The position numbers and the translations under genes were made by a program. Of a stretch of 64,000 nt of DNA, positions 56,278 through 64,000 are shown one piece after another (the first letter of the stretch is position 1; each line of letters starts with the position of its first letter). The stretch is taken from positions 1-64,000 of the forward strand of contig JAJSRW010002119.1 of assembly GCA_022414725.1 (NCBI GenBank), in the 5' to 3' direction. The notes beneath the pieces were generated by a model, which was not told where the DNA came from, did no database searches, and saw only the letters and a list, made by a program, of their open reading frames with translations. The stretch comes from Microglena sp. YARC (taxonomy: Eukaryota; Chlorophyta; Chlorophyceae; Chlamydomonadales; Chlamydomonadaceae).

Positions 56278-56700
56278 TTATAGTGTGCTCTTGATAACAT
56301 TAGTCATGCTAGCGACGATCGTATTGATCATCTCATAGTCCTTCGCGATAGTCGCTTTGCATAGCTTGTCGTTCATCACCTTCATACACTCGATGAATCG
56401 ATCGTTTTTCCTGTCATCCACGGGAACAGTAGGCTCTGGAGTAGGATCATCGCAATCGTCATCCTGAGGGAGTGGCATTTTGGACAGGACATGCAAGATG
56501 TCTTTCTCTGTCTGTTTGACATGCTCAGAGTTAATCTTGATTTGATTCAGCCTGGCTATCACCTTTTCAAACCCATGTGCATCAACTGCCTTTTGTAAAG
56601 CAATGCACCTGGTCTCGTTAGCGGACTTCATAGAATATCCAAAAGCACGAAGGCTGATGGGAACAGTCTTGATGACAGACATAGGCAAAGACATAGACAT
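56278..56700 (-). CDS. Small NCLDV-type protein (DUF5771-like), copy B, 140 residues
   Basis: It encodes the same protein as copy A. By eye four nucleotides differ, all synonymous and all in the last third of the gene. Both copies keep the promoter word and the poly(A)-like tract after the stop (56223-56252 as T-run). Identical proteins with only silent changes suggest selection or recent conversion. Confidence 0.75.
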   Translation of the reverse strand: MSMSLPMSVIKTVPISLRAFGYSMKSANETRCIALQKAVDAHGFEKVIARLNQIKINSEHVKQTEKDILHVLSKMPLPQDDDCDDPTPEPTVPVDDRKNDRFIECMKVMNDKLCKATIAKDYEMINTIVASMTNVIKSTL

Positions 56701-56766
56701 GTTGTTTTGTTGTTTGTTTGTTTGTTTGTTTGTTTGTTTTAATAACCGGTCCCTTTTATTACTGTT

Positions 56767-56774
56767 TCAATTTT
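56767..56774 (-). promoter_or_regulatory. AAAATTGA early-promoter-like word, copy B gene
   Basis: The same octamer lies at the same 67-nt distance from the start at 56700, inside the duplicated unit. Confidence 0.65.
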
Positions 56775-56865
56775 TTTTCATTGTCAATATTTATCCAACT
56801 CATGTGATAACTAGTTTAAATTCAATATACTATTGAATCCAGAAGATTGTTATCATTTATATCAT

Positions 56866-57318
56866 ATGTGCAAAGAGATGTACGATAAATGGCGGGGTAT
56901 CGAGGGATTTGCTACAGTACGGTACCCATTGAAGGCTGTTTTGTTAGGGACAATTCATTTGACAAATGAGACCGGCCAGATACTGGAAATCCTGTTGTCA
57001 CCCATGAACAATCAACGCATACTGTCAAAGCGGAGAATAGATACAAACTTCAATGCATCTGGAGTCGGCGGCGGCGGACTTGAAGTGTCATATGAGCCGG
57101 CAACTAATGCTGAAAAGGTTCAATGGTCTGTCCTTGGTAATGGGGAGACCGCTATATTAGAGACTTATTCAAACAAGGCCTACTTGACGATAATTGCAAA
57201 GAAACCTAGTGGCGGGAAATTCAATGTTGCGGAGGATGTCATGGTTCATCGCAGACGCGACTATGTCTTTAAATTGAAACACTACAATGAAGCATTGGCT
57301 CATCACGAAAGTCAATAG
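56866..57318 (+). CDS. Hypothetical protein, 150 residues, possibly 5' truncated
   Basis: The first ATG in the open frame is at 56866 (MCKEMYDKWRGIEGFATVRY). The frame is open upstream only to the edge of the duplication at 56827, so an original start may have been lost when the duplication formed. The protein looks beta-rich (GNGETAILETYSNKAYLTII) with a Gly run (SGVGGGGLEVSY). No family is recognised. It overlaps the next gene by 32 nt. Confidence 0.55.
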   Translation: MCKEMYDKWRGIEGFATVRYPLKAVLLGTIHLTNETGQILEILLSPMNNQRILSKRRIDTNFNASGVGGGGLEVSYEPATNAEKVQWSVLGNGETAILETYSNKAYLTIIAKKPSGGKFNVAEDVMVHRRRDYVFKLKHYNEALAHHESQ

Positions 57319-57535
57319 TAGTATTAACGGCTACTACTATGTAACGAGATTTATCCACTCAACGCCCGTTTTGCAAATCATCCCGCTTGTCTCTTTCGCC
57401 ATGGTGGTGCTGATATACTTTGGATTACGGGAGAGTGTTGACCACGCATTCGTTCATCTGTTCAGCATTGTTGGACATACTGCAATCATACTGATGGTCA
57501 TGTACAAACGCCAACTTACAGGACAAAAAACATAA
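57287..57535 (+). CDS. Small membrane protein with two predicted helices, 82 residues
   Basis: The ATG lies inside the end of the previous gene, in another phase. Two hydrophobic segments are seen, VLQIIPLVSFAMVVLIYFGL (about residues 28-47) and AFVHLFSIVGHTAIILMVMY (about 54-73), with a short polar loop and a basic tail (KRQLTGQKT). It is probably an integral membrane protein. The function is unknown. Confidence 0.55.
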   Translation: MKHWLITKVNSSINGYYYVTRFIHSTPVLQIIPLVSFAMVVLIYFGLRESVDHAFVHLFSIVGHTAIILMVMYKRQLTGQKT

Positions 57536-57614
57536 GAAATTCAGGCAATGGCTTAAAGAAATTGTACGACGAGTGTGTATAATACTTCGTAGGAAAACAT
57601 GCTATTGTGAAAAA

Positions 57615-57622
57615 AAAATTGA
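57615..57622 (+). promoter_or_regulatory. AAAATTGA early-promoter-like word before 57682
   Basis: The exact octamer lies 60 nt upstream of the start. The following sequence (aatagtaataaaaggggtcg) closely matches the one after the AAAATTGA of the duplicated genes, so the conserved promoter block is over 25 nt long. Confidence 0.7.
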
Positions 57623-57681
57623 AATAGTAATAAAAGGGGTCGGTCATTTATTACTATTTCAAGACAAGACAAGACAAGACA

Positions 57682-58155
57682 ATGGAAGTCACATGGCAGA
57701 CAATGAAAGCCACATGGCAGACAATGAAAGCCAAATGGCAGACAACGGAAGCCACGCGGCAACGAGACAATGAAAGCCACATGACAGAAAGCCACATGAC
57801 AGAAAGCCACATGACAGAAAGCCACATGACAGATTGGGTTGACGCTCAAGACCTTGTCAACTGGATATATCGCTACACAATGTGGGGCAATGATCTGCAT
57901 GAGATGAAGATCTTGACCCGTGCATTCTACGCCAACATTCTCGACAAACCGCAGGAATTTGGTTGGTTAATCCCACTGGTCGCAGAGTTATTGGATGCGG
58001 TTGACGGCCATGACACGATGTGGAATAGGGTTTCATTCCGCGTGAAATGGACAACAAGCAACATTGCAAAAGGGGCTTTGGTCTTTCAGGAATCGAACGG
58101 AGCTCTGTCTGCATTGCCATACGATATCCGAGAGAAGATCTACTCGTATCTGTAA
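57682..58155 (+). CDS. Protein with N-terminal short repeats and F-box-like C-terminal end, 157 residues
   Basis: The N-terminus is built of short repeats: WQTMKAT-type units, then four ESHMT units encoded by a 15-bp repeat. The middle is helical (LVNWIYRYTMWGNDLHEMK, FGWLIPLVAELLDAVDG). The protein ends LPYDIREKIYSYL, the first helix of an F-box, with nothing after it. Either the frame lost the remainder of an F-box or the motif is used at the C-terminus. A 46-A run starts 32 nt after the stop. Confidence 0.6.
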   Translation: MEVTWQTMKATWQTMKAKWQTTEATRQRDNESHMTESHMTESHMTESHMTDWVDAQDLVNWIYRYTMWGNDLHEMKILTRAFYANILDKPQEFGWLIPLVAELLDAVDGHDTMWNRVSFRVKWTTSNIAKGALVFQESNGALSALPYDIREKIYSYL

Positions 58156-58186
58156 AGTGGGAGGTTGAACGGATGTAGGAACGGAG

Positions 58187-58240
<54 letters not shown>

Positions 58241-58506
58241 CTTCTTTTTATAGTGCTCATTCGGTCACCAATATGTTTTTCCACATGGACAAATTATCGT
58301 TCACACTAAATATCTTGTTATATACCTTTGTATAAGGCTTAAGGAAAAAAAGAATACACCGGCGTTTTAGTACAAATATTTTTGCAAACCATTGATGGTA
58401 TTCATATCAGAACAATATTTTATACTAATAATACAATTCTATTTACATTTATACAAAACAATTATAATATAAACATTGTGCAACCAATCATATAAAACGT
58501 AGAATA
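58156..58506. other. Intergenic region with a 46-A run
   Basis: The A-run spans 58187-58232. The remainder is AT-rich with no gene and should hold the promoter for the repeat gene at 58507. Confidence 0.6.
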
Positions 58507-59662
58507 ATGAATTCGTCCATATCTACAGAAGAAATACACGGATTGGTAATGGACCGAGTCAAATCCAATCAACACAAATGGGATTGGTACACGTTGAGTT
58601 CGAACAAAGGTCTAACATGGGATATTGTCGAGACATATCCAGATAAACCATGGGACTGGCATTGGATAAGTAAAAACTCAACCGTAACGTGGGACATTGT
58701 GCAAGCTAACCCGGATAAAACCATGGGATTGGTGTGGATTGAGTGTAAACCCAAATGTAACTCTAGATATTGTCAATAAAAACCCACATCGCCCATGGAA
58801 CTGGGCTAGATTAAAATCAAACTCAGACATAATATTCGACGTGGTGCAAGCAAACCTCGATAAACCATGGGATTGGTATGGGTTGAGTGCGAACCGCCAC
58901 ATCACCTGGGACATTGTGCAAGCAAATATCGATAAACCGTGGGATTGGTTCAGACTAGCTATGAACCCAAACATCACACTGGATATCATTCTCACTAATC
59001 CTGATAAACAATGGTACTGGGTGGCGATAAGCATGAATCCCAACATCACATGGGACATTGTGCAAGCAAAGCCAGGTAAACCGTGGGATTGGTATGGATT
59101 GAGTGCGAATCCCAACATCACGTGGGACATTGTGCAAGCAAACCCAGATAAACCATGGGATTGGTACTCATTGAGTAGAAACCCAAACATCAATTGGGAC
59201 ATTGTGCAAGCGAACCCGGATAAACCATGGAACTTGTGTATATTGAGCACGCATCCTGAGATTACATTTGATATTATAAAAACAAATGCAAATAAATATT
59301 GGAATTGGACAGGACTAAGCGCAAACACTAATCTACGTTGGGACATTGTGCAAGCAATGCCCTATAAACCATGGAACTGGGATTGTCTAAGTGATAATCC
59401 AAACATCACATTCGACATTGTGCAAGCGAACCCCGATAAACCATGGAACTGGAAAGCGTTGAGTGCGAATCCCAACATCACATTTGACATTGTTCAAGGA
59501 AACCCAGATAAACCATGGGATTGGTGTATATTGAGCGGAAACCCAAACATCACCTTTGACATTGTTCAAACAAACCCCGATAAACCATGGGATTGGGGGC
59601 AATTGAGTGCGAACTCAAATATATTATTACCATCTGACACAGGCGTTTGCAATATTATATAA
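58507..59662 (+). pseudogene. Trp-rich 24-residue-repeat protein 1, frameshifted and tail-less
   Basis: The N-terminal domain MNSSISTEEIHGLVMDRVKS is shared in pattern with the other three genes. About 15 repeats of 24 residues follow, on the pattern PDKPWDWYGLSANPNITWDI with VQAN. One extra A in the run at 58717-58720 (ggataaaacc against ggataaacc elsewhere) shifts the frame in repeat 3; the rest stays open in another phase to 59662. The IQ-like tail seen in the other three is missing: the frame stops soon after SNILLPSDTGVCNII. The extra A is in a homopolymer and could be a sequencing error; the tail loss is not. Confidence 0.85.
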
Positions 59663-59743
59663 TACTCTAATAATCTTCTCCGCTCTGAAAACCCTGTTAT
59701 TCCATTATATTCTCTAATAATTCTGAAGGGGTCAAAACCCTAC

Positions 59744-60790
59744 CTATATGAGTTCATTATACTCTTTCAAGAGTCTACTCCGACACACTAGATACCTAGG
59801 GTTGGTATTTACATGTCTCCAACTTTTTTGTATCTTTATAGCTGCTTCACGTCTTTTCACTATCCCATAAATGTCTTTGTCGCTAATTAACATGTTGGGA
59901 TTAGTGCTCAATCCACGCCAATCCCATGCTTCATCTGGGTTTTCTCGTACAATGTCAAGCGTGATGTTGGGGTTTCTACTCAACCCGCGCCAATCCCACG
60001 ATTTCCCTGGGTTGGCTTGTACTATTTCCCACGTAACGATTGGGTTTGAACTGATATAATACCATTTCCACGGTTTATCTGGGTTACTGAGTACAATGTC
60101 ATTAGTGATGTTTTTGTTCATGCTTAATACAATCCAATCCCATGGTTTATCTGGGTTGTTCTGTACAATATCCCACGTGATGTTAGGGTTCCTACTCAAT
60201 CTGTCCCAGTCCCATGGTTTATCTGGGTTGTTGAGTACAATGTCCATTGTGACATTAGGGTTCATACTTAATCCTATCCATTTCCATGGTAAGTGTGGGT
60301 TGGTTTGTACAATATCCCATGTAATGTTAGGATTTGTGCTCAACATATTCCAATCCCATGGTTTATCTGGGTTGGATTGTACGTCGCCCCAAGTAATACT
60401 CGGGTTGCTACTCAACCAATACCAACTCCATTTTTTGTATGGGTAACTCAACACCATGCCCAACGTAGTGCATGGATTTCTACTCAACCAATACCAATCC
60501 CACATTTTGTCAGGATTGTTGAGTACAATGTCCTGAGTTATGTTGAGATTCATGCTCAACCCACCCCAATCCCATTTTTTGTCTGGGTTACTCGATACAA
60601 TCTCCCACGTAATGATCTGTTTTCTGCTCAACCATTCCCAATCCCATGCCTTGTCAGGATTTGCGAGTATAACACCCCATGTTAAACATGGATTAGAACT
60701 TAATCCCCAAAAAATCCATTTGCATTCTTCGCATTTGAGACGCCTCAATATATGATCGGTTAACTCATCAGTAGAAATAACAGACTTCAT
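59744..60790 (-). CDS. Trp-rich 24-residue-repeat protein 2, intact, 348 residues
   Basis: MKSVISTDELTDHILRRLKC is followed by 12 repeats of 24 residues; conserved W-x-W and LS-NPNITWDIV positions mark each one. The end has an IQ-like helix (AAIKIQKSWRHVNTNP) and CRSRLLKEYNEL. Repeats of this kind occur in giant-virus genomes; I know of no assigned function. The regular Trp spacing suggests a solenoid or ladder fold that binds a partner. It is divergent from the gene at 60955 with 164 bp between them. Confidence 0.8.
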   Translation of the reverse strand: MKSVISTDELTDHILRRLKCEECKWIFWGLSSNPCLTWGVILANPDKAWDWEWLSRKQIITWEIVSSNPDKKWDWGGLSMNLNITQDIVLNNPDKMWDWYWLSRNPCTTLGMVLSYPYKKWSWYWLSSNPSITWGDVQSNPDKPWDWNMLSTNPNITWDIVQTNPHLPWKWIGLSMNPNVTMDIVLNNPDKPWDWDRLSRNPNITWDIVQNNPDKPWDWIVLSMNKNITNDIVLSNPDKPWKWYYISSNPIVTWEIVQANPGKSWDWRGLSRNPNITLDIVRENPDEAWDWRGLSTNPNMLISDKDIYGIVKRREAAIKIQKSWRHVNTNPRYLVCRSRLLKEYNELI

Positions 60791-60894
60791 ACCGTATTGT
60801 GTAATGGTGATTTATGATTGAATGGAAATCTTCTTATATATCGATACAAATTAGTAGGAGGGCTTAAAGGAAAAAATAAATACACAAAAAACAT

Positions 60895-60907
60895 TTAAAA
60901 AATAGAA
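60895..60907 (+). promoter_or_regulatory. Shared upstream block TTAAAAAATAGAA, gene at 60955
   Basis: TTAAAAAATAGAA lies 48 nt before the ATG at 60955 and is followed by a conserved attcatt and aagtatt. The same block precedes the gene at 62825. Confidence 0.5.
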
Positions 60908-60954
60908 AGTCATTCATTCAAAGTATTCACAACCATTCCAATACATATGAAACT

Positions 60955-62145
60955 ATGATGTCGGTCATCTCATCGGAAATACACAAACAAATAATGAAAC
61001 GGGTCAAATGCGCAGAACACAAATTGAACTGGAAAACCTTGAGTTGGAACAAAAGAATAATATGGGATAGTATACAAACATACCCAGACCAATATTGGGA
61101 CTGGTTAGGATTAAGCACGAACCCTAGTATCACAATGGACATAGTACATAACAACCCAGATAAACCATGGGACTGGCATGGACTTAGTAGGAACCCCAAC
61201 ATCACGTGGGATATTATATTGAGTAACCCAGACAAAAAATGGAGCTGGAATTTGTTAAGCATGAATCATAACGTAACTTGGGAAATTATTCAAGCCAATC
61301 CGGACAAACCGTGGGACTGGTATTTCTTAAGCATGAACCCAATCATTACATGGGATATTATTCAAGCTTACCCAGGGAAACAATGGAGCTGGTATGCTAT
61401 CAGTAGTGGCCCAAACATCACATGGGACATCGTACAAGACAACCCAGACATACCATGGAGTTTTGAAGGATTAAGTGGGAACCCCAACATCACATGGGAC
61501 ATTGTACGAGAAAACTCAAACAAACCATGGGACTGGTATTTCTTAAGCATGAACAAAAACATCACATGGGACATTGTACGAGAAAACTCAAACAAACCAT
61601 GGGACTGGTATTTCTTAAGCATGAACCCTAATATCACATTTGACATGGTACAAAACAATCAAGACAAATCGTGGGACTGGGACAAATTGAGTTCGAACAA
61701 AGGTTTAACATGGGACATTATACAAGACAACCCAGACAAACCGTGGAACTGGAATTTAATCAGTGGGAATCGCAACATCACCTGGGACAGCATACAAGAG
61801 AATACAGACAAACCATGGAATTGGTATTATATCAGTACAAACCCAAACATCACTTGGGATATTGTATTGAGTAACCCAGACAAACCATGGTACTGGAATG
61901 GATTAAGTATAAATCCCAACATCACATGGAATATTGTAGAAAATAACATTGACAAAACATGGGACTGGGGTAATTTAAGCATAAACCCGAGCATGTTACT
62001 TTCTGACACAGACGTTTACAACATAATAATAAGACACACAGCAGCAAAATCTATTCAGAAAACATGGAAACAATCCAACACAAACCCAAACAACCCAATA
62101 TGCAGACGGAGACTATTACGTGAATACAATGGACTTGTTGAATGA
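60955..62145 (+). CDS. Trp-rich 24-residue-repeat protein 3, intact, 396 residues
   Basis: MMSVISSEIHKQIMKRVKCA begins the protein. Fourteen 24-residue repeats follow, two of them (NKPWDWYFLSMN type, about 61520-61625) almost identical at the DNA level, which shows recent unit duplication. The C-terminus has AAKSIQKTWKQSNTNPNNP and CRRRLLREYNGL, as in proteins 2 and 4. No frame break is present. Two Met codons start it and either can serve. Confidence 0.82.
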   Translation: MMSVISSEIHKQIMKRVKCAEHKLNWKTLSWNKRIIWDSIQTYPDQYWDWLGLSTNPSITMDIVHNNPDKPWDWHGLSRNPNITWDIILSNPDKKWSWNLLSMNHNVTWEIIQANPDKPWDWYFLSMNPIITWDIIQAYPGKQWSWYAISSGPNITWDIVQDNPDIPWSFEGLSGNPNITWDIVRENSNKPWDWYFLSMNKNITWDIVRENSNKPWDWYFLSMNPNITFDMVQNNQDKSWDWDKLSSNKGLTWDIIQDNPDKPWNWNLISGNRNITWDSIQENTDKPWNWYYISTNPNITWDIVLSNPDKPWYWNGLSINPNITWNIVENNIDKTWDWGNLSINPSMLLSDTDVYNIIIRHTAAKSIQKTWKQSNTNPNNPICRRRLLREYNGLVE

Positions 62146-62161
62146 ACGACGAACGATGGAG

Positions 62162-62656
62162 TTATTCGTTTACCGCGACATCATTGAAATACATACATGT
62201 AGTGTTATGTAAATAATTTATCAATTTATCATGTTCGTCAACAAGACAATCTATCTTTTTTCCCCAATGTAGGGAAAGTTGTTGTACATGTATGTCGTTT
62301 TCACAACGTGTCTTTTCGCGAGCCTTTTCGCGTTCACTAATTATCCTATTCAATCTTTCTTGGTGAGCTAACTGGTTTCCTGAATCACGCCGACGTAGCC
62401 ATCGATCGTATCTTTCTTTGACTGCTTCATCCTGTTTAGATTTCCTTTTAGCGGCTTCTATTTGGGATTTTAAAAACGGTTCAATTTCTGGTATCTCTAG
62501 TTTTGCAAGAGACTCAATCAAAGACTCGGGCATCTTATGTTTGAACACTTTGGAAATACGGCCACACCAGTCTGTCCAATCAGTACTATCTAATGCCTTT
62601 GCGTCTTGGGCTAACCGAATTATCATTTCAGTCAGATGGTATTTGGAAATATTCAT
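62162..62656 (-). CDS. Charged coiled-coil protein, 164 residues
   Basis: The ATG at 62656 begins MNISKYHLTEMIIRLAQDAK. A long Lys/Arg/Glu-rich helical region (SQIEAAKRKSKQDEAVKERY, RLNRIISEREKAREKTRC) makes up residues 65-125, probably a coiled coil. No family is recognised. It lies between repeat genes 3 and 4 and reads toward gene 3. Confidence 0.55.
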   Translation of the reverse strand: MNISKYHLTEMIIRLAQDAKALDSTDWTDWCGRISKVFKHKMPESLIESLAKLEIPEIEPFLKSQIEAAKRKSKQDEAVKERYDRWLRRRDSGNQLAHQERLNRIISEREKAREKTRCENDIHVQQLSLHWGKKIDCLVDEHDKLINYLHNTTCMYFNDVAVNE

Positions 62657-62761
62657 AGCTACTCTTCATTCGCAAAAATGCATTTTATCCTTAAACTTAT
62701 TTTTAAATCGACAATGAACAAAAACATGTTTTGAACCGGAATATAAAGATCCAGAAAACAG

Positions 62762-62774
62762 TTAAAAAATAGAA
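62762..62774 (+). promoter_or_regulatory. Shared upstream block TTAAAAAATAGAA, gene at 62825
   Basis: TTAAAAAATAGAA lies 51 nt before the ATG and continues with a conserved attcatt and caagtatt, like the block before 60955. Confidence 0.5.
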
Positions 62775-62824
62775 TGTAATTCATTGCAAGTATTACCAAA
62801 CATATACAAAATAGATAAAAAACT

Positions 62825-63943
62825 ATGAAGTCGGTCATCTCAACAGAAATCAGAAAACATGTATTGAACAGAGTCAAATGCGGAGAAGACAAATGGGACT
62901 GGGACAGCTTGAGTTCGAACAAAGGTTTAACATGGGACATTATACTAGACAACCCAGACAAACAGTGGAACTGGTCTGTAATCAGTGGGAATCCCAGCAT
63001 CACATGGGACATTATACAAAATAACCCAGACAAACCGTGGAACTGGAATTCAATTAGCTGGATTCACAACATCACACGGGACATTATACAAGACAACCCG
63101 GACAAACCGTGGGACTGGTTTATGTTGAGTATAAACCGCAACATCACGTGGGACATCATACAGGATAACATAGATAAACCATGGGTCTGGTATTGGATTA
63201 GCAAAAATATAAACATCACATGGGACATTATTCATAATAACCCAGACAAACAGTGGGACTGGACTATGTTGGGCGAAAACCCAAACATCACGTGGAACAT
63301 TGTACAAGACAACCCAGACAAACCATGGAGTTAGATTGGATTGAGTATGAACAAAAACATTACATGGGATATTGTACAAGCCAACCCAGACAAACCATGG
63401 AACTGGTACAGTTTAAGCACAAATCCAAACGTAACTTGGGACATCGTACAAGCAAACCCCGAACGACCATGGAACTGGATTGGATTGAGCATCAATCAAA
63501 ACATCACATGGGACATTGTCAAAGATAACCCAGACAAACCATGGGACTGGGTTAGGCTGAATGAAAACATGTACATCACGTGGGACATTGTCAAAAATAA
63601 CCCAGACAAACCGTGAAACTGGAATAGGTTGAGCAAAAACCCAAACATAACGTGGGATATTATACAAGATAACCTAGATAAAACATGGAATTGGGAATGG
63701 TTGAGCCAAAACCATAACATAACATGGGACATTGTGCAACGTAATCCAGACAAACCGTGGGACTGGGTTCAATTAAGTACGAACCCGAGCATATTAATAT
63801 CAGTCCAAGATATTTACAACATAGTAAGAAGGTGTAGAGCAGCAGCAGCTATTCAGAAAATATGGAAACACATCAACACAGACCCAAAACATCCCATATG
63901 CCAACGGAGACTCTTAAATGAATACAACACACTTGTTGAATGA
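62825..63943 (+). pseudogene. Trp-rich 24-residue-repeat protein 4, two nonsense codons
   Basis: MKSVISTEIRKHVLNRVKCG is followed by about 13 repeats and the IQ-like tail (AAAAIQKIWKHINTDPKHP, CQRRLLNEYNTL). The frame is the same throughout but is cut by TAG at 63332-63334 and TGA at 63614-63616. Each stop sits exactly where the repeat has a Trp codon of the W-x-W signature, so each fits a TGG single-base change. No frameshift is present. A truncated protein of 169 residues could still be made from the first part. Confidence 0.88.
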
Positions 63944-64000
63944 ACGACAGTTGATTTCTGATTTTACAAGGGGGGTAAAATGTAAAAACAAAGTCTCTCA

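Larger units (their letters stand above)
55478..56827. repeat. Tandem duplication of about 675 bp carrying one gene
   Basis: Copy A is 55478-56150 and copy B is 56153-56827. They include the gene, its promoter word and the T-run, and differ by a few substitutions and by T-run length. The junction after copy B reads ttcaatatactattgaa, a short palindrome. Confidence 0.95.
46188..64000. mobile_element. Giant-virus-like segment (putative endogenous Nucleocytoviricota DNA)
   Basis: The segment is AT-rich, densely coding on both strands and without visible introns. It carries a D5-type primase-helicase, a RecD-like helicase, T5orf172 proteins, F-box-like and ankyrin proteins and Trp-rich repeat proteins. 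Mimivirus-type AAAATTGA words precede three genes. The retroelements and satellites of the left 46 kb are absent. Several genes carry stops or frameshifts. The right end lies outside the window. Confidence 0.75.

Noticed and set aside
55600..58155. Processed retrocopies of viral genes, suggested by poly(A) tracts
   Set aside because: The copies keep their upstream promoter words, and one pair is plainly a tandem DNA duplication; I kept the A-runs only as an unexplained feature.
62825..63943. Stop-codon reassignment to Trp (TAG and TGA at Trp positions)
   Set aside because: Two different stop codons would both need recoding, Trp is TGG everywhere else, and neighbouring genes end at TAA, TAG and TGA normally.

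Overview
The window reads as nuclear DNA of a unicellular eukaryote. It has spliceosomal-type splice sites, long arrays of tandem repeats, three defective LTR retrotransposons, a LINE fragment and nested inverted-repeat elements. From about 46 kb to the right edge it changes to an AT-rich, densely coding, apparently intron-free segment with giant-virus (Nucleocytoviricota) gene types. I cannot name the host from the sequence; a green alga or a protist related to animals or fungi would both fit. The virus-like part is best read as an endogenous giant-virus segment, although a chimeric contig is possible.

Layout. 1-9.48 kb is a tandem array of a unit of about 187-189 bp. Each unit has a GT donor and an acceptor-like site around a 15-nt exon-like block, plus (CAT)n. 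It lies just upstream of what looks like the terminal exon of a host gene (stop at 9979). The first 6 kb or so is full of random single-base insertions, which suggests uncorrected long-read sequence at a contig end. 9.5-15.5 kb holds further tandem arrays, a SINE-like repeat family with a tRNA-like segment, and a fold-back hairpin. 15.6-20.5 kb is a Ty1/copia element (247-bp LTRs, TTAGT target duplication). 20.7-30.6 kb is a Ty3/gypsy chromovirus (about 350-bp LTRs, GGTTT target duplication) whose reverse-transcriptase core is replaced by a C-rich satellite. 31-36 kb has a LINE 3' end and a nest of inverted-repeat elements around a decayed spliced gene. 36.3-39.8 kb is an internally deleted minus-strand chromovirus. 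40.3-44.3 kb has a C2H2 zinc-finger gene, a small unknown gene and a SET-domain-like gene with a repeat-rich Pro/Lys tail. Satellites surround these genes.

The virus-like segment (46.2-64 kb) encodes a RecD-like SF1 helicase, a D5-type primase-helicase, two T5orf172/GIY-YIG-like proteins with exchanged C-terminal modules, F-box-like and ankyrin proteins, a tandemly duplicated small gene, and four genes built from a 24-residue Trp-rich repeat. Three genes carry an upstream AAAATTGA, the known early-promoter word of mimiviruses. Decay is uneven. The RecD-like gene, one T5orf172 gene and two repeat genes are open. The other T5orf172 gene and two repeat genes carry stops or frameshifts, and the D5 Walker A motif has Cys in place of its Gly.

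Together the genes suggest a viral replication module (D5 primase-helicase, RecD helicase), a host-interaction set (F-box, ankyrin, Trp-rich repeat proteins) and endonuclease-like proteins, lying in a host region shaped by retroelement insertion and satellite growth.
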